Shown: one piece after another, positions 1-8,126 of the stretch
How the letters are laid out: each line of letters opens with the position of its first letter
Numbering within the stretch: position 1 is the first letter of the stretch
NCBI RefSeq assembly: GCF_013416555.1
Contig: NZ_JACCFG010000004.1
Coordinates: forward strand, 533,301 to 597,300
From: Sphingomonas sp. R-74633
GTDB taxonomy: Bacteria; Pseudomonadota; Alphaproteobacteria; Sphingomonadales; Sphingomonadaceae
Direction of reading: 5' to 3'
Length of the DNA: 64,000 nucleotides
Notes under the pieces: generated by a model
Databases searched by the model: none
Seen by the model: the letters and a program-made list of their open reading frames with translations, nothing else
Told to the model about the DNA's origin: nothing
Position numbers and translations under genes: made by a program

Positions 1-110
1 AGCTTGCCGCAATCGCGACGATCCGCACCGTGCTCGGCTTCTTCCTCGAGAAGGACATCGACACGTTCAGCAAGCCGGCCGAGCCGGCCCAGGGCAGCGA
101 ACCGGCCTAG
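1..110 (+). CDS. C-terminal end of an unidentified protein (possibly DUF1622-like membrane protein)
   Basis: An open frame enters from the left edge (frame starting at base 3) and stops at TAG 108-110. The visible 35 residues include a hydrophobic stretch with IRTVLGFFLEKDI followed by a Ser/Pro/Glu-rich tail. An IRT-hydrophobic-LE pattern near the C-terminus recalls small DUF1622 membrane proteins, but this is a weak family guess from a short tail. The gene is truncated by the window, so start, length and neighbours are unknown. It is on the same strand as the aquaporin that follows about 100 bases downstream. Confidence 0.45.
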   Translation, partial: LAAIATIRTVLGFFLEKDIDTFSKPAEPAQGSEPA

Positions 111-210
111 GGCGCGCTAGGGGATTATGCCCGCCGGAAATCGGCAGCCACCCCGATGGCGGAGCCAGGCACAGCGCCGATACTCGGCCACCAATTTGCG
201 GGAGGCGGCA

Positions 211-1008
211 ATGAACGTGCAGTCCTGGCGGGAGACCAAGTCCAAGATCGCGGGCAATCGGCTCGACGCGGCAGCCATGCCGATCCCGATGGCCCGACGC
301 GCGGCGGTGGAGGCCGTGGGCACCTATTGGCTGGTGCTGGGCGGCTGCGGCAGCGCGGTGCTGGCCACGCAGGGCGCGGGCATCGGCCTGGTCGGCGTGG
401 CCTTCGCCTTCGGGCTTACCGTCTTCACCATGGCCGCGGCGCTCGGATCGATTTCGGGCTGCCACCTCAACCCGGCAGTGACGGCGGGCTTCTGGGCCGC
501 GGGCCGCTTTCCCGCGAGCGACGTTCCCGCTTATGTCGCCGCGCAGCTGGTCGGCGGGCTGCTCGGCGCAGTCACCGTGCTGGCAATCGCTATCGGAATG
601 CCCGGCTTCGACCTGGCCATCAACGGGCTGGCGACCAACGGCTATGGCGCGGGCTCGCCCGCCGGCTTCTCGCTGACTTCGGCGCTGATTTCCGAGACCG
701 TGCTCACGGCGGGCTTCGTGCTCGTCATCCTGGCGGTGACCGGCAAGGGCGGCTCGCCGCTGCTCGCCCCGCTGGCGATCGGCCTGGCGCTGACCCTTGT
801 CCACCTGATCAGCATCCCGGTGACCAATACCTCGGTCAATCCGGCGCGCAGCACCGGGCCGGCGCTGCTGGTCGGCGGGCTCGCGCTCCAGCAGCTCTGG
901 CTGTTCTGGGTGGCGCCCATCGCCGGCGCGCTGATCGCCGGCGCACTCTATCGCGGCCTGACCGCCGAGGCCGCCGCAATCCCGGGAGAAGGCAGTGATG
1001 CGGTTTGA
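211..1008 (+). CDS. aqpZ: Aquaporin Z, water channel
   Basis: Major intrinsic protein that lets water cross the inner membrane. Both NPA boxes are present: HLNPAVT around residues 85-91 and SVNPARS around 208-214. The second is followed by the selectivity-filter Arg, and the upstream [13 protein letters not shown] segment supplies the filter His and Thr typical of AqpZ rather than glycerol facilitators. Six hydrophobic segments fit the fold, and the sequence resembles E. coli AqpZ along most of its length. ATG 211 was chosen because GGGAGG lies at 200-205; the same frame is open from 127, and ATG codons at 277 and 289 would remove a polar N-terminal extension. The last bases overlap the next gene's start. 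Confidence 0.93.
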   Translation: MNVQSWRETKSKIAGNRLDAAAMPIPMARRAAVEAVGTYWLVLGGCGSAVLATQGAGIGLVGVAFAFGLTVFTMAAALGSISGCHLNPAVTAGFWAAGRFPASDVPAYVAAQLVGGLLGAVTVLAIAIGMPGFDLAINGLATNGYGAGSPAGFSLTSALISETVLTAGFVLVILAVTGKGGSPLLAPLAIGLALTLVHLISIPVTNTSVNPARSTGPALLVGGLALQQLWLFWVAPIAGALIAGALYRGLTAEAAAIPGEGSDAV

Positions 1009-1507
1009 ACCCTGGCTCTTCGCGCTGGCGCTGGGCTGCGCCGCGCCCGCCCATGCCCAGGACCTCGCCGCCAGCGAACGCGGCGCCGGCGGCCCGATGC
1101 TGGGCGGCGCGCTCGAGGACCTGTGCCGGGGCCCGGGCGGGCAACCGGCCCAGTCCTGCGCCGCCTATATCCGCGGATCGTTCGAGGGGCTGATGATCGG
1201 CCAGGCTAGCATGACCGATGGCGGCGACATGAGCTTCTGCCTGCCCGACCAGGGCGTCACGCTCTCCCAGGTCCGCGAGGCGTTCCTCACGCTGATGCTG
1301 TCCGAGCCCGATCGCCGCACCGAATATGCCAGCGTCTCGCTGCTCGATTCGCTGCAGGATGCCTATCCGTGCGACGATGACGAAGACATTGTGCCCTATG
1401 TCGACACGGCCTCGGCCCATCGCCGGCCGGGCCGGGCGACTGGCGGCGCGACCTTGCAGCGCACGGTGCATCGCAGCACCAGGCCGATCGCGCACATGCT
1501 TCGCTAG
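998..1507 (+). CDS. Secreted Rap1a/Tai immunity-like protein
   Basis: Small exported protein of 169 residues (GTG 995 could add one). It starts with a signal peptide ending near AHAQ. The mature part has paired cysteines and the pattern CAAYIRG...[18 protein letters not shown]...DAYPC, which matches the Rap1a/Tai fold: immunity proteins of type VI secretion, but also many orphan periplasmic proteins. No type VI effector lies beside it, so an immunity role is not supported here. The start overlaps the end of the aquaporin gene, suggesting translational coupling; GGGAGA at 984-989 serves as ribosome binding site. The C-terminal 35 residues are Arg/Thr-rich and look non-conserved. Confidence 0.62.
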   Translation: MRFEPWLFALALGCAAPAHAQDLAASERGAGGPMLGGALEDLCRGPGGQPAQSCAAYIRGSFEGLMIGQASMTDGGDMSFCLPDQGVTLSQVREAFLTLMLSEPDRRTEYASVSLLDSLQDAYPCDDDEDIVPYVDTASAHRRPGRATGGATLQRTVHRSTRPIAHMLR

Positions 1508-1617
1508 CCCGCGGCCACCAGCATATTCCGCCGCCACCCCTAGTGGCTTTGCCCGATGGCTGGCGCCCGCCACCCCCCTATCCTCCCGGTATCGCCTCCT
1601 CCGACGGGACATTGCCG

Positions 1618-2787
1618 ATGGGCCGCCACCTCCATGTCTGCATCGCCGCGCTGCTCGCCGCCGCGCCGCACGCTGCCGCGCAGGAAGTGCCGGATGCCGG
1701 CAAGACCGCCCAGGATGCGGCCGCCGCCGAGGCGAAGCTGATGGGCAAGCCCGATGCGAAGCAGGAGACCGACGCGCCAAAGAAGAAGAAAAAGCGCGAC
1801 CTGCTGATCGTGCCGGTGCCGATCTCCAACCCCAGCTCGGGCACCGGGCTGGCTGTGGGCGGCGTGGCCTTTTACAATCCCTATAACGAGCCCCAGCAAT
1901 GGGTGTCGGGCGCCGGCGTTCTCTACACCGATCGCAGCACCAAGGGCATCGGCCTGTTCCATTCGATGTCGCTCGGCCAGGACAAATACCGGTTCCGCGT
2001 GATCGCGGTCTATACCGATGGCCCGCTCAAATATTACGGCACCGGCGCCGCCGCCGGCGATGCGGGCAACGACTTCGACCTGAAGAACAAGAACATCTCG
2101 GTCCAGGCGCAGGCGCAGATCCGCGCCTTTCCCCACGGCTTTGTCGGGCTGCGCTACAAATATTCGCATTACGATGCCCAGCCGCCCGACACGCTGCCGC
2201 CGGGCACCAGCCTGCCGCCCGACGACCAGCTGAACAGCTCGCTGTCGATGCTCGGGCCGTTCGTGTCCTATGACACGCGGGACAGCGCCACGCTGCCGCG
2301 CCACGGCATGTTCCTGTCGGGCAGCTGGATGCTGGGGATCAAGCCGCTCGGCAACAGCTACCAGCACAGCAAGGTCCAGGTCGCGAGCAACTTCTATCTG
2401 CCCACCGGCGACCGCACCACGCTGGCGCTGCGCGGATCGCTGTGCGGCGTCATCGGCACCGTGCCGTTCTACGACCTGTGCAACTATGGCCAGGGCGCCG
2501 ACCTGCGCGGCTATGAAGCGGGCCGCTACCGCGACCGAGTCAACTGGGCGGTGCAGGGCGAGTTGCGCCACCAGTTCAACAAGCGGATCGGCGGCGTGGT
2601 GTTCGCCGGCGTGGGCGGGATTGCGCCGTCGCTCCTCGGCATCGTCGACGACGGCAACGTCCTGCCCAGCATGGGCCTGGGCGTGCGCTACAAGCCCTTC
2701 CGCGGCAATGACGTGAACCTGCGCGCCGATATCGCAGTGGGGCTCAACGGCCCGGCCTTTTACTTCGGGATCTCCGAGGCTTTCTAA
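1618..2787 (+). CDS. Outer-membrane protein with BamA/TamA-type surface-antigen (D15) barrel
   Basis: 389-residue exported protein. A short signal peptide (cleavage after AAAQ) is followed by a Lys-rich linker with KKKKKR and then repeated amphipathic beta strands rich in Gly, Tyr and Phe. The segments GPFVSYDTRDSATLPRHG and DLRGYEAGRYRD are typical of the BamA/TamA surface-antigen domain, and the protein ends in aromatic Phe (ISEAF) as outer-membrane barrels do. No POTRA domains are visible, so this is a barrel-only member rather than BamA itself. The same frame is open from 1543, but the signal peptide places the start at ATG 1618, whose ribosome binding site is weak. Substrate unknown. Confidence 0.75.
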   Translation: MGRHLHVCIAALLAAAPHAAAQEVPDAGKTAQDAAAAEAKLMGKPDAKQETDAPKKKKKRDLLIVPVPISNPSSGTGLAVGGVAFYNPYNEPQQWVSGAGVLYTDRSTKGIGLFHSMSLGQDKYRFRVIAVYTDGPLKYYGTGAAAGDAGNDFDLKNKNISVQAQAQIRAFPHGFVGLRYKYSHYDAQPPDTLPPGTSLPPDDQLNSSLSMLGPFVSYDTRDSATLPRHGMFLSGSWMLGIKPLGNSYQHSKVQVASNFYLPTGDRTTLALRGSLCGVIGTVPFYDLCNYGQGADLRGYEAGRYRDRVNWAVQGELRHQFNKRIGGVVFAGVGGIAPSLLGIVDDGNVLPSMGLGVRYKPFRGNDVNLRADIAVGLNGPAFYFGISEAF

Positions 2788-3122
2788 AAGCGAGGGCCGC
2801 CGGTCCTGAAAAAGCTTAGGGCCGGTCCGGCCGATACGCCGCCGGACCAGCCCAGCTTCCCCTTTTCGGTCCCCCGGCGGCGGCGCCTGATCCTCGCGTC
2901 CCATGCTCGACACCAGGGCCAAGGGGAATCGCCGCCGTCGGAGGCGTCCGTTGTCGGCCGCCCGCGCGTCCCCGCCAATCGGGATATACCCGGGTCTGGC
3001 GCGCCAAAATTACCGCGGCCCTGCGGGACTTCCGCCCCCGCCCCCGGGGAGACCCCCGATGCCCGCGCCCGGCAATCCCCCGCATCATCGCCGCGCATTC
3101 CCGCAAGTTTTCGGAGGCTCCC
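2788..3122. other. Intergenic region without a supported gene
   Basis: 335 bases between two same-strand genes. The first part has the stem-loop at 2824-2848 described separately; the rest is GC-rich without a coding pattern I trust. A GGAGG ribosome binding site at 3113-3117 serves the EF-hand gene. Short open frames crossing the region on both strands look like shadows. Confidence 0.6.
2824..2848 (+). terminator. Stem-loop after the surface-antigen gene
   Basis: Perfect 8-bp stem GGTCCGGC/GCCGGACC (2824-2831 with 2841-2848) and a 9-base loop, 37 bases after the stop codon. A short CCCCTTTT run comes about 10 bases later, so it is a possible rather than a classical intrinsic terminator. Confidence 0.45.
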
Positions 3123-3578
3123 ATGCACCGCACCGTGATCCTGACGCTCGTCACCGCCTCGTCCGCCGCGCTCGCGCTCGCCATGCCGTCCGAGGCATCG
3201 CGCCAGGCCCGCCCCGCGCACGCCGATCCCGGCGCGGTGTTCGACCGCACCGATGCCAACAAGGACGGCAAGGTGACGCGCGCCGAATATGTCGCCGCGC
3301 GCACCGCCCGGTTCGGCGACCTCGACAAGAACAAGGACGGCGTGGTGAGCAAGGCCGACTTCCCCCGCGCCGCCGCCAATCCGCAGATGGCCGCCAAGCT
3401 CGACGCGATGATAAGCGAGGCGGACGCCAACAAGGATGGCAAGGTCACCAAGGCCGAGCTCGCCAAGGCACCCGCCCCGGGCTTCGACCGGGTCGACACC
3501 AACAAGGACGGGGTGGTCACCAAGGCGGAGCTCGATGCCGCCCGCGCCGCCGCGACGGCTGCCCGCGCCAAGGGCTGA
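3123..3578 (+). CDS. Secreted EF-hand calcium-binding protein
   Basis: 151-residue protein with a signal peptide (residues 1-26) and four EF-hand loops. The loops are at residues 44-55, 68-79, 101-112 and 125-136, each of the form DxNKDGxVxxAE/D, so Asp, Asn, Asp and the final acidic ligand are in place. It probably binds Ca2+ in the periplasm or outside the cell; no enzymatic domain is present. GGAGG 6 bases before ATG supports the start. The gene converges on the Gly-Pro-rich gene, and the two share a strong terminator at 3596-3628. Such short calmodulin-like proteins are common in alphaproteobacteria and their partners are mostly unknown. Confidence 0.85.
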   Translation: MHRTVILTLVTASSAALALAMPSEASRQARPAHADPGAVFDRTDANKDGKVTRAEYVAARTARFGDLDKNKDGVVSKADFPRAAANPQMAAKLDAMISEADANKDGKVTKAELAKAPAPGFDRVDTNKDGVVTKAELDAARAAATAARAKG

Positions 3579-3595
3579 GCCTCCCGCGCAAAAAG

Positions 3596-3628
3596 AAAGG
3601 GCCCGTGCCGAAGCGCGGGCCCTTTTTC
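3596..3628. terminator. Bidirectional intrinsic terminator between convergent genes
   Basis: AAAGGGCCCG (3596-3605) pairs with CGGGCCCTTT (3616-3625). The stem continues inward (T-G wobble, G-C, C-G) to a CGAA tetraloop, giving about 13 bp. A T run follows on the plus strand, and the A run on the left flank gives T's on the minus strand, so it can stop transcription from both sides. Confidence 0.9.
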
Positions 3629-3639
3629 GTGATCGCGGC

Positions 3640-4338
3640 TCAGGGTTGGGCGACGATCACATAGGAGACGCCCGAGGAGAGATATTGCGGGCGGTACCAG
3701 AGGTTGTTGCAGCTAAAATAGGTGACATCGCCGCGGATCACCTTCGGGCAATTGGGCGGCAGCGCGTAGACGATGCTGCCCGGCGTGGTCGCGGTATCGA
3801 TGACGATGACGTCGGGCTGCGACGCCGCGGAGACCACCGCCGCCGTCGTCCCGGCGATCACCGCGCCGGCGGCGACATCCCAGAAGGGATCATCGTCCCA
3901 GCCCCAACCCCAGCCCCATCCCGGAGGCGGTGGCGGCGGATAGGGGTATGGCCCCGGATGCGGCCCCGGTCCCGGAGGCGGTCCGGGCGGATGTGGCCCG
4001 GGTCCCGGGCCAGGCCCGGGGCCGGGATGTGGGCCAGGTCCGGGTCCCGGCCCAGGTCCAGGTCCAGGTCCAGGTCCAGGGCCAGGGCCAGGGCCGGGAC
4101 CAGGCCCGGGAGGGCGGCCTCCTCCGCCCCCGCCGGGGCGCTGCGGCGTGATGTCGGGATGGTGGATGCCACCCCCGCCGCTGCCAGGCCCGTGGAAGTT
4201 GCTCGGCACGCCGGCATGCATGCTGCCGCCGCGCGCATGGAAACCGCCGCCGCCGAAGCGCTGGGCGCTGGCACCGGCAGTGGTGGCGATCAGCGCCGCG
4301 AACGCGCTGGCGCCGAGAAAAAGAGCCGAATGGCGCAT
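3640..4338 (-). CDS. Secreted Gly-Pro-repeat protein with conserved C-terminal domain
   Basis: 232-residue exported protein. Signal peptide residues 1-26 (ends GASAQ), then a Gly/His-rich stretch, a long Gly-Pro dipeptide tract (about residues 77-118), a Pro run and a WGWGWGW cluster. A compact C-terminal domain (about 150-232) has a hydrophobic segment and LPPNCPKVIRGDVTYF...WYRPQY...VSYVIV. A similar CxxV...G.TYxxC..xWYxPxY...YVVV tail occurs in many uncharacterised proteobacterial envelope proteins; the repeat tract probably acts as a flexible spacer. It lies one base downstream of the DUF2092 gene and is surely co-transcribed with it. Function unknown. Confidence 0.7.
   Translation of the reverse strand: MRHSALFLGASAFAALIATTAGASAQRFGGGGFHARGGSMHAGVPSNFHGPGSGGGGIHHPDITPQRPGGGGGGRPPGPGPGPGPGPGPGPGPGPGPGPGPGPHPGPGPGPGPGPHPPGPPPGPGPHPGPYPYPPPPPPGWGWGWGWDDDPFWDVAAGAVIAGTTAAVVSAASQPDVIVIDTATTPGSIVYALPPNCPKVIRGDVTYFSCNNLWYRPQYLSSGVSYVIVAQP
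3889..4116 (-). repeat. Gly-Pro low-complexity coding tract
   Basis: DNA coding residues 75-150 of the secreted protein. On the plus strand it reads as short imperfect 6-base units such as CCAGGT and CCCGGG. This kind of repeat is prone to length change by slippage, so copy number may vary between strains. Confidence 0.8.
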
Positions 4339-4339
4339 C

Positions 4340-5131
4340 CTATTTCTCCACGCTGTCGAGCTTGGCCATCTGGATCTTGCTGGCGCCGCTCGGGGGTTTG
4401 AAGGCGAAGGTCGCGGGGGTGAACCTAGACGCGGTGTCCCAGCTCAGCTCCGCTTCGTAGGACGGGTGGACCGGGTCGCTGCGATCGGTGATCGCGATCT
4501 TCATCGGCAGCGGCTTCGCCCCGCGCGCGATCCAGACCTGGAAGTCGAGCGTATCGCCGCGAAAGGCGAACTGGTCGGTATCGACCCCGCCGATCTTGGC
4601 GAAGCCGACGCGCACCGCCGAGCGGATGCCGTCGGTCGGCGCGCCGGCATCGGCCCAGTAGAAGATGTCCGACAGCGGCAGGCTGATCCCATATTCGTCA
4701 TAGATGCCGTCGACCACTTGGCGGATCGTCGCCGGCGCATCGACCACCGCGTAGAAGCCCTGGCGCGGCACGCTGACGGTGAAGGTCTTGCCGTTGTAGA
4801 AGAACTGGCGGAACTGCCGGTCCGAGCGGATCTCGATGAAGAAGGCGTCGGGCCGCTGGACGCGATAGGTGTTCTCGAGGCCGAGCGTCACCTTGAGATC
4901 GGTTTCGTCCATGCTGGTCTGGATCGTCGCCTTGCTGTGCAGCTCGAAGCTCTTGAGCGTCTTCATGTAATTGCCCATCGTGACCAGCGCCTGCACCGCG
5001 AGCGGATCGACCGTCGCGGCTGCCGTGGTCGGGTTGGCCGGGGCGGTTTGCGGCGCGTCCTGCGCGAACGCCGGCGCACCGATCAGCGCGATCGCCGCCA
5101 GCCCTGTCTTGAAACGATTCCGTCGATCCAT
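4340..5131 (-). CDS. DUF2092 family periplasmic protein
   Basis: 263 residues with a signal peptide (cleavage after PAFAQ), then an Ala/Thr/Pro linker and a mostly beta domain. The order ALVTMGNYMKTLKSFEL...DAFFIEIRSDRQFRQFFYNGKTFTV...WIARGAKPLPMKIAITD matches the DUF2092 family, predicted to have a LolA/LolB-like half-barrel that could hold a lipid or hydrophobic ligand. It is the upstream gene of a two-gene unit with the Gly-Pro-rich protein, one base apart. No experimental function is known to me; a role in envelope or lipoprotein handling is inference from the fold only. Confidence 0.8.
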   Translation of the reverse strand: MDRRNRFKTGLAAIALIGAPAFAQDAPQTAPANPTTAAATVDPLAVQALVTMGNYMKTLKSFELHSKATIQTSMDETDLKVTLGLENTYRVQRPDAFFIEIRSDRQFRQFFYNGKTFTVSVPRQGFYAVVDAPATIRQVVDGIYDEYGISLPLSDIFYWADAGAPTDGIRSAVRVGFAKIGGVDTDQFAFRGDTLDFQVWIARGAKPLPMKIAITDRSDPVHPSYEAELSWDTASRFTPATFAFKPPSGASKIQMAKLDSVEK

Positions 5132-5242
5132 CGCGCTTCTCCAAGCTCGTGTTGCCGGGAAAGGATCGCGCCGCCCCGGAGCCGCTCCAATCAGGTTAAA
5201 CCCGCTGAATCCCTCGGGACTTTGCCCGAGCCCGCCGGGTGC

Positions 5243-6037
5243 TCAGCCGCGCAGCGCCGCGGCGTCGGCGGTGCACTTGCCGTCAGGGACCAGCGGTGCG
5301 CGCATCGCCTCGGCCTTGGCCTTGAGCAGGTCGCTGCGGAAATCGGGAACGGCGTGGAGCCGCGCGACGGTGGCGGCGGCGATCACCCGGCCCGCATCAA
5401 CGTCGCTCGCCCAATGCGCATTGCAGACCAGCCGGCTCTCGCCGAAATCACGCCCGCGCGCCAGGATCGCATCGGCGTGGTGCGACACGATCTCGGTGAG
5501 GATCAGCGCCCAGCCCCAGCCGACCGCGCTATGCCCCGACGGATAGGAGCCATCCTTGCGCAGCGCCGCCTCGTCCTTGGGGAAGCAGGTGGCGTTGCCG
5601 TGCGCCACGAACGGCCGCGTGCGCTGATAATGGTTCTTCGCCTTGTAGGTCGAAAGCCCCACATCGATCATCGACTTGAGCAGCAGCTTGTAGAGCACCG
5701 GCGTCGTCTTCGGATCGGGCGCGATGCCCGAGGCGCAGGTGAAGGTCTGCGTGGCATGGGCGAGACCGAGATCGGCATCGCTCGCCGCCTGGACGAAGCG
5801 CGGACTGCCGGGTGCGCGCGCCATTGCCTTGCTCACCGCCTCGTCGCGCGCAAAGGCCGGCGAGTCCGGCGCGGGCGGTGGCGGCAGCAATGCCAGGCTG
5901 TCGGGATAGTCCGCCGCCGTCAGATAGCCCTGCGGTGTGCCCGGCGGCAGCTTGGGCGTCGCGTCCTGCGAAGCGGCGCCGCCCGACAGCAGCAGGAGCA
6001 GCGAACCCGCCGTTGCGGGCGCAAGCAGCTGGCGCAT
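5243..6037 (-). CDS. Class A non-specific acid phosphatase (PAP2 superfamily)
   Basis: 264-residue secreted phosphatase. The three motifs of the vanadate-peroxidase/PAP2 active site are complete: K134-x6-R141-P142, YPSGH around 165-169, and SR(201-202)-x5-H208-x3-D212. H208 would be the phosphorylated nucleophile and D212 its partner. Class A members hydrolyse a broad range of phosphomonoesters in the periplasm. A signal peptide covers residues 1-24. ATG 6037 was chosen because it begins the signal peptide; the frame stays open upstream through the UrcA gene in another frame. The gene follows urcA by 11 bases, probably in one transcript with the arylsulfatase. A paralogue with an altered motif lies at 23963-24763. 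Confidence 0.88.
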   Translation of the reverse strand: MRQLLAPATAGSLLLLLSGGAASQDATPKLPPGTPQGYLTAADYPDSLALLPPPPAPDSPAFARDEAVSKAMARAPGSPRFVQAASDADLGLAHATQTFTCASGIAPDPKTTPVLYKLLLKSMIDVGLSTYKAKNHYQRTRPFVAHGNATCFPKDEAALRKDGSYPSGHSAVGWGWALILTEIVSHHADAILARGRDFGESRLVCNAHWASDVDAGRVIAAATVARLHAVPDFRSDLLKAKAEAMRAPLVPDGKCTADAAALRG

Positions 6038-6048
6038 CGCCCCGCCCT

Positions 6049-6414
6049 TCACGGCTGCTGGCCGATGGCGCGCGCCCGCGTCATCGCGGCGTCGACCGAG
6101 TTGCGTTCGCAATCCTTCGCGCTGTCGACCGCGGGATAATTGGCGTCGAGCCAGTCGCACGAGCGCTTTGCCGCTTGGCGGATCCGCGCCTCGGCGGTGG
6201 AGAGGCCGGCGGGCGTCCTGAGGTCTAGGTCGGAGATGTTGACCCGGATCGAATGCGCCACCGTCTCGGTCGCGGTGCCGTCGGGCGACCATTTGCCCAC
6301 GCGCGGCGCAGTGACGGTGATGCTGCCATTGTCCTGATCCTGCGCGGTGGCAGCGGCGAAGGGCAGCAGGAGCGCGCCCGCGGCGCAAAGGGCGACGATA
6401 CGCTGTACGAACAT
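6049..6414 (-). CDS. UrcA family protein
   Basis: 121-residue exported protein. Signal peptide residues 1-25 (ends ATAQ), then the family pattern: VRVNISDLDL-type beta strand, TPAGLSTAEARIRQAAKRSC, a second Cys (DCERN) and VDAAMTRA. UrcA proteins are small two-cysteine periplasmic proteins abundant in Sphingomonadales and Caulobacterales; no biochemical role is established. GGAGG just upstream of ATG supports the start. It sits between the arylsulfatase and the acid phosphatase on the same strand, so the three may be co-expressed, although a stem-loop lies in the gap after the sulfatase. Confidence 0.85.
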   Translation of the reverse strand: MFVQRIVALCAAGALLLPFAAATAQDQDNGSITVTAPRVGKWSPDGTATETVAHSIRVNISDLDLRTPAGLSTAEARIRQAAKRSCDWLDANYPAVDSAKDCERNSVDAAMTRARAIGQQP

Positions 6415-6444
6415 CTCGGCCTCCTCGAACAGGCGATGGGAAAT

Positions 6445-6468
6445 GGGCGGCGCCCGGAAGCGCCGCCC
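6445..6468 (-). terminator. Stem-loop after the arylsulfatase gene
   Basis: GGGCGGCGC/GCGCCGCCC 9-bp stem (6445-6453 with 6460-6468), 6-base loop, just after the arylsulfatase stop. On the minus strand it is followed by ATTTCCC, a weak T run, so it may only attenuate transcription into urcA. Confidence 0.5.
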
Positions 6469-6478
6469 CAGGGGGAGC

Positions 6479-8017
6479 TCAATCCGCAGCCTGCTGGAGC
6501 GCCAGCTTCTCGAGCGCATCGCTGATCGTGAAACTTCCCGGCTTCTGCACGCGCGGGAATTCCGCGAGGCTCGCGACGAACTTGTCGGCCAGGCCGAAGG
6601 CGCCGAACAGGATATAGTCGTGGTAGAGGAACCACTCGTAATAGCTGTTCGACGTGATGTCGGCATATTCATAGGGGTCGGTACGCAGGTTGAAGAGCTT
6701 GGGCAGCCGCAGCGTCACGAACGGCTCGCCCCAGATCTTCATCGTGCCCTGCACGCGCTGTTCCATGAACACGACCTTCCAATTGTCATAGCGCAGCGCG
6801 AGCACATCGCCGTCGTCGCTGAAGTAGAAGAACAGCTTGCGCGGGCTCTCCTTCTCCTTGCCGGTGATGTGGCCGACCATGCTGAACCCGTCGATATGGT
6901 TCTTGAAGGTCTTGCCGTTGGCCTGATGCCCTTTTTTGAGCTTCTCGCTCACATCGGGCTCGCCTGCCATTTCGAGGAAGGTCGGCAGCCAGTCGTGATG
7001 CTGGACGATGCCGTTGGAGACCGATCCCGGCGCCACCTTGCCCGGCCAGCGCACCAGCAGCGGGATGCGGAAGGCGCCTTCCCAATTGGTGTCCTTCTCG
7101 CTGCGGAACGGCGTGGTGCCGGCATCCGGCCAGGAGTTGCGGTGCGGACCGTTGTCGGTCGAATACATCACGAAGGTGTCATCGGTGATGCCGAGCTCGT
7201 CGAGCAGATCGAGCATCTGGCCGACATTGCGGTCATGATCGATCATCGTGTCGTGATATTCGGACTGCCAGCGCCCGGCCTGCCCCCTGCTCTCGGGCTT
7301 GGTGTGCGTGAACATGTGCATGTGCGTGGTGTTGAGCCACACGAAGAAGGGCACGCCGTCCGCCTGCGCCTTCTTAATAAAGGCCGTGGCCTTCTCGACG
7401 AAGTCATCGTCGCAGGTCTCCATCCGCTTCTTGGTCAGCGGGCCGGTATCCTCGATCTTCTGCTTGCCGACCCGGCCCCAGCGCGGCTCCTCGGTGGGAT
7501 CGTCCTTGTCCGTCGCCCAGCAGTGCATCACGCCGCGCGGGCCGATCTGCTTCTTGATGTTGGGGAAGTCCTTCTCGGGGAAATAGTCGGCCATCTCCGG
7601 CTCTTCCTCGGCATTCAGGTGATAGAGATTGCCGTAGAATTCGTCGAAGCCGTGCGCGGTCGGCAGATATTCGTTGCGGTCGCCGAGATGGTTCTTGCCG
7701 AACTGGCCGGTGGCATAGCCATGGTTCTTGAGCAGTTCGGCGGTGGTCACCGTCTCGGCCTGCAGCCCTTCGCGCCCGCCCGGGCGGCCGACCTTGGACA
7801 GGCCCGTGCGATAGACGCTCTGCCCGGTGATGAACGACGAGCGCCCGGCGGTGCAGCTCTGCTCGCCATAGCTGTCGGTGAACATCATGCCCTCGCGGGC
7901 GATGCGGTCGATATTCGGGGTCTCATACCCCATCAGGCCGCGGCTGTAGCAACTGAGGTTGCTGATCCCGATATCGTCGCCCCAGATGACGAGGATGTTG
8001 GGCTTTCCATTGGGCAC
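6479..8017 (-). CDS. Type I arylsulfatase (formylglycine-dependent)
   Basis: 512-residue alkaline-phosphatase-superfamily sulfatase that hydrolyses sulfate esters. Metal ligands D14 and D15 lie in NILVIWGDDIG. The activation motif is C55-T-A-G-R59, the Cys that must be converted to formylglycine; Ala in place of the usual Pro is tolerated in this motif. Further family landmarks are GKNHLGDRNEY, THMHMFTH and STDNGPH, the last carrying catalytic and metal residues. There is no signal peptide, which fits a cytosolic protein or one exported by another route. A candidate maturase, the FGE gene at 9810-10763, lies 1.8 kb away on the other strand. The physiological sulfate ester is unknown. Confidence 0.93.
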   Translation of the reverse strand: MPNGKPNILVIWGDDIGISNLSCYSRGLMGYETPNIDRIAREGMMFTDSYGEQSCTAGRSSFITGQSVYRTGLSKVGRPGGREGLQAETVTTAELLKNHGYATGQFGKNHLGDRNEYLPTAHGFDEFYGNLYHLNAEEEPEMADYFPEKDFPNIKKQIGPRGVMHCWATDKDDPTEEPRWGRVGKQKIEDTGPLTKKRMETCDDDFVEKATAFIKKAQADGVPFFVWLNTTHMHMFTHTKPESRGQAGRWQSEYHDTMIDHDRNVGQMLDLLDELGITDDTFVMYSTDNGPHRNSWPDAGTTPFRSEKDTNWEGAFRIPLLVRWPGKVAPGSVSNGIVQHHDWLPTFLEMAGEPDVSEKLKKGHQANGKTFKNHIDGFSMVGHITGKEKESPRKLFFYFSDDGDVLALRYDNWKVVFMEQRVQGTMKIWGEPFVTLRLPKLFNLRTDPYEYADITSNSYYEWFLYHDYILFGAFGLADKFVASLAEFPRVQKPGSFTISDALEKLALQQAAD

Positions 8018-8126
8018 GCCGAGTCTCCTTTGGACAGGTTCGACGCTGAGCCTGACTCGGGCGCGCCGGGGCGCACATCGGCACTAACCCCGTCTTGCCG
8101 GCCGGAATTTCCCGGTCAGCGCGGCG